DNA of 7,308 nt from the NCBI GenBank assembly GCA_937884485.1, contig CALGCG010000061.1, forward strand, positions 1 to 7,308, written 5' to 3'. Below are positions 6,762 to 7,308 of this stretch, one piece after another (positions within the stretch are counted from its first letter, which is position 1; the number at the start of each line of letters is the position of its first letter). The stretch comes from an uncultured Bacteroidales bacterium (GTDB taxonomy: Bacteria; Bacteroidota; Bacteroidia; Bacteroidales; P3). The notes below the pieces were generated by a model, which ran no database searches, had not been told where the DNA came from, and was given only the letters and a program-made list of their open reading frames with translations. Both the position numbers and the translations under genes were made by a program.

Positions 6762-7115
6762 ATGAAAAAAATCTTCTTGGCTCTGATGACGGTAGCCGCC
6801 ATGGTCTGCATGACCGCCTGCGACAAGGACACCAGCTCCGACAACGGCGGCGGCACTACCCCCACGCCCGAGGAGCCCGCCACCTTGGACATCCAGCGCA
6901 CCTCATGGCAAGGCGTGTACGAAGGCACCGTGGTTCACCCCCAGGCCGGCAACGTGCCCTGCATCCTCACCTGGACCCTCGACTTCGTCGACGAGACCAA
7001 CGTCAGCATCATGCTCGACATCGCCGCCGCCGAGGCCGGCAACCCCACCACCGTGCCCTTCACCGCCACCATGAGCGGCTTCTATCAGACTGGCTCCACT
7101 CCTACCGGCAGATAG
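6762..7115 (+). CDS. Small lipoprotein, possible C10 protease inhibitor
   Basis: The 117-residue product has a clear lipoprotein signal peptide ending in the lipobox MTAC, with Cys20 as the lipidated residue. The following DKD and the glycine/serine-rich stretch resemble the acidic export signal that sends Bacteroidota lipoproteins to the cell surface. The remaining roughly 75 residues (WQGVYEGTVV, CILTWTLDFVDE, VSIMLDI, VPFTATMSGFYQ) alternate polar and hydrophobic residues, as in a small beta-barrel. I do not recognise a named family. It lies 42 nt after the second protease with no promoter visible, so it is probably in the same transcript. In Bacteroides, C10 proteases are known to sit beside small staphostatin-like inhibitor lipoproteins of similar size, and I infer a similar role here. 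The C-terminus (TGSTPTGR) is abrupt, so truncation cannot be excluded. Confidence 0.8.
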   Translation: MKKIFLALMTVAAMVCMTACDKDTSSDNGGGTTPTPEEPATLDIQRTSWQGVYEGTVVHPQAGNVPCILTWTLDFVDETNVSIMLDIAAAEAGNPTTVPFTATMSGFYQTGSTPTGR

Positions 7116-7146
7116 TCGCTGGGGACTGAAACCTGTCCTTCCCATT

Positions 7147-7191
7147 GCGCTGCATCCCCGCATATCCGGCGGGGATGCAGCGCTTTTTTTT
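7147..7191 (+). terminator. Intrinsic terminator closing the four-gene cluster
   Basis: GCGCTGCATCCCCGC (7147-7161) pairs perfectly over 15 bp with 7169-7183 across a 7-nt loop, followed by eight T residues (7184-7191). It begins 31 nt after the lipoprotein stop and is the only strong terminator after rpsO. This supports a single transcript for the Omp28, C10, C10 and lipoprotein genes. Confidence 0.95.
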
Positions 7192-7213
7192 ATCCCCTCC
7201 CCCCTGAAATCCT

Positions 7214-7308
7214 CGTCCCCGCTTCGCCCCCAATAGGCCCCTGCTTCGCCCCTTGTTCGGCCGTTCTTATATAGTTCTTATATCGTTCTCATATAGTTCA
7301 CATATAGT
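7214..7308. repeat. Second copy of the 11-nt periodic array, cut by window end
   Basis: Again the sequence advances in exact 11-nt steps: CGTCCCCGCTT (7214), CGCCCCCAATA (7225), GGCCCCTGCTT (7236), CGCCCCTTGTT (7247), the hybrid CGGCCGTTCTT (7258), ATATAGTTCTT (7269), ATATCGTTCTC (7280), ATATAGTTCAC (7291) and a partial unit. The GC-rich to AT-rich order and the hybrid unit at the switch are the same as in the array at 897-1085. An inverted right arm would be expected just beyond the window. It follows directly after the cluster terminator. Confidence 0.8.

Noticed and set aside
7116..7146. Frameshifted continuation of the small lipoprotein
   Set aside because: No reading frame after 7115 continues with convincing beta-strand or family-like sequence before the terminator, so a frameshift is not supported.

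Overview
The window looks like a chromosomal segment from a member of the Bacteroidales (Bacteroidota). Four things point there. SecA has the extended N-terminal ATPase region typical of the phylum. Two promoters match the Bacteroidota pattern (-33 TTTG, 19-20 nt spacer, -7 TAnnTTTG). Two secreted peptidases end in type IX secretion system (T9SS) sorting domains. There are Bacteroidota-type surface proteins: an Omp28-like protein and a lipoprotein with acidic residues after its lipobox cysteine. The genes are GC-rich and the promoters very AT-rich. I cannot assign a genus from sequence alone.

Layout. Positions 1-694 (minus strand) hold the first 231 codons of secA. Positions 695-1259 are a 565-bp divergent intergenic region. 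It contains a strong secA promoter, an unusual roughly 190-bp palindromic array of 11-nt units, and a strong rpsO promoter. rpsO (ribosomal protein S15) follows at 1260-1529 and ends at a clear intrinsic terminator. After a 172-bp AT-rich gap with a candidate promoter, four same-strand genes run from 1797 to 7115: an Omp28-like thioredoxin-fold protein, two tandem paralogous C10 (streptopain-like) cysteine peptidases, and a small lipoprotein. Gaps are 37, 2 and 42 nt, with no internal terminator. A perfect 15-bp hairpin plus T-run closes the cluster. The same 11-nt periodic element then begins again and is cut by the window end.

How the genes may work together. The four-gene cluster reads as one secreted proteolysis unit. 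The two proteases carry signal peptide, Spi-type propeptide, C10 catalytic domain, BACON domain, a GDGWNGA-like beta module and a T9SS type A sorting domain. They should therefore leave by Sec and T9SS and be attached to the cell surface or released. The Omp28-like protein has a CXXC thioredoxin-type site and may act on disulfides in the envelope. The last gene has the size, lipidation and position of the small beta-barrel inhibitor lipoproteins that accompany C10 proteases in Bacteroides, but this is inference from context.

The most unusual feature is the 11-nt periodic array. Five AT-rich units face five inverted units across a 3-nt loop, flanked in the same register by GC-rich 11-nt units, and a related copy lies about 6.3 kb away. 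I do not recognise it as a named element.
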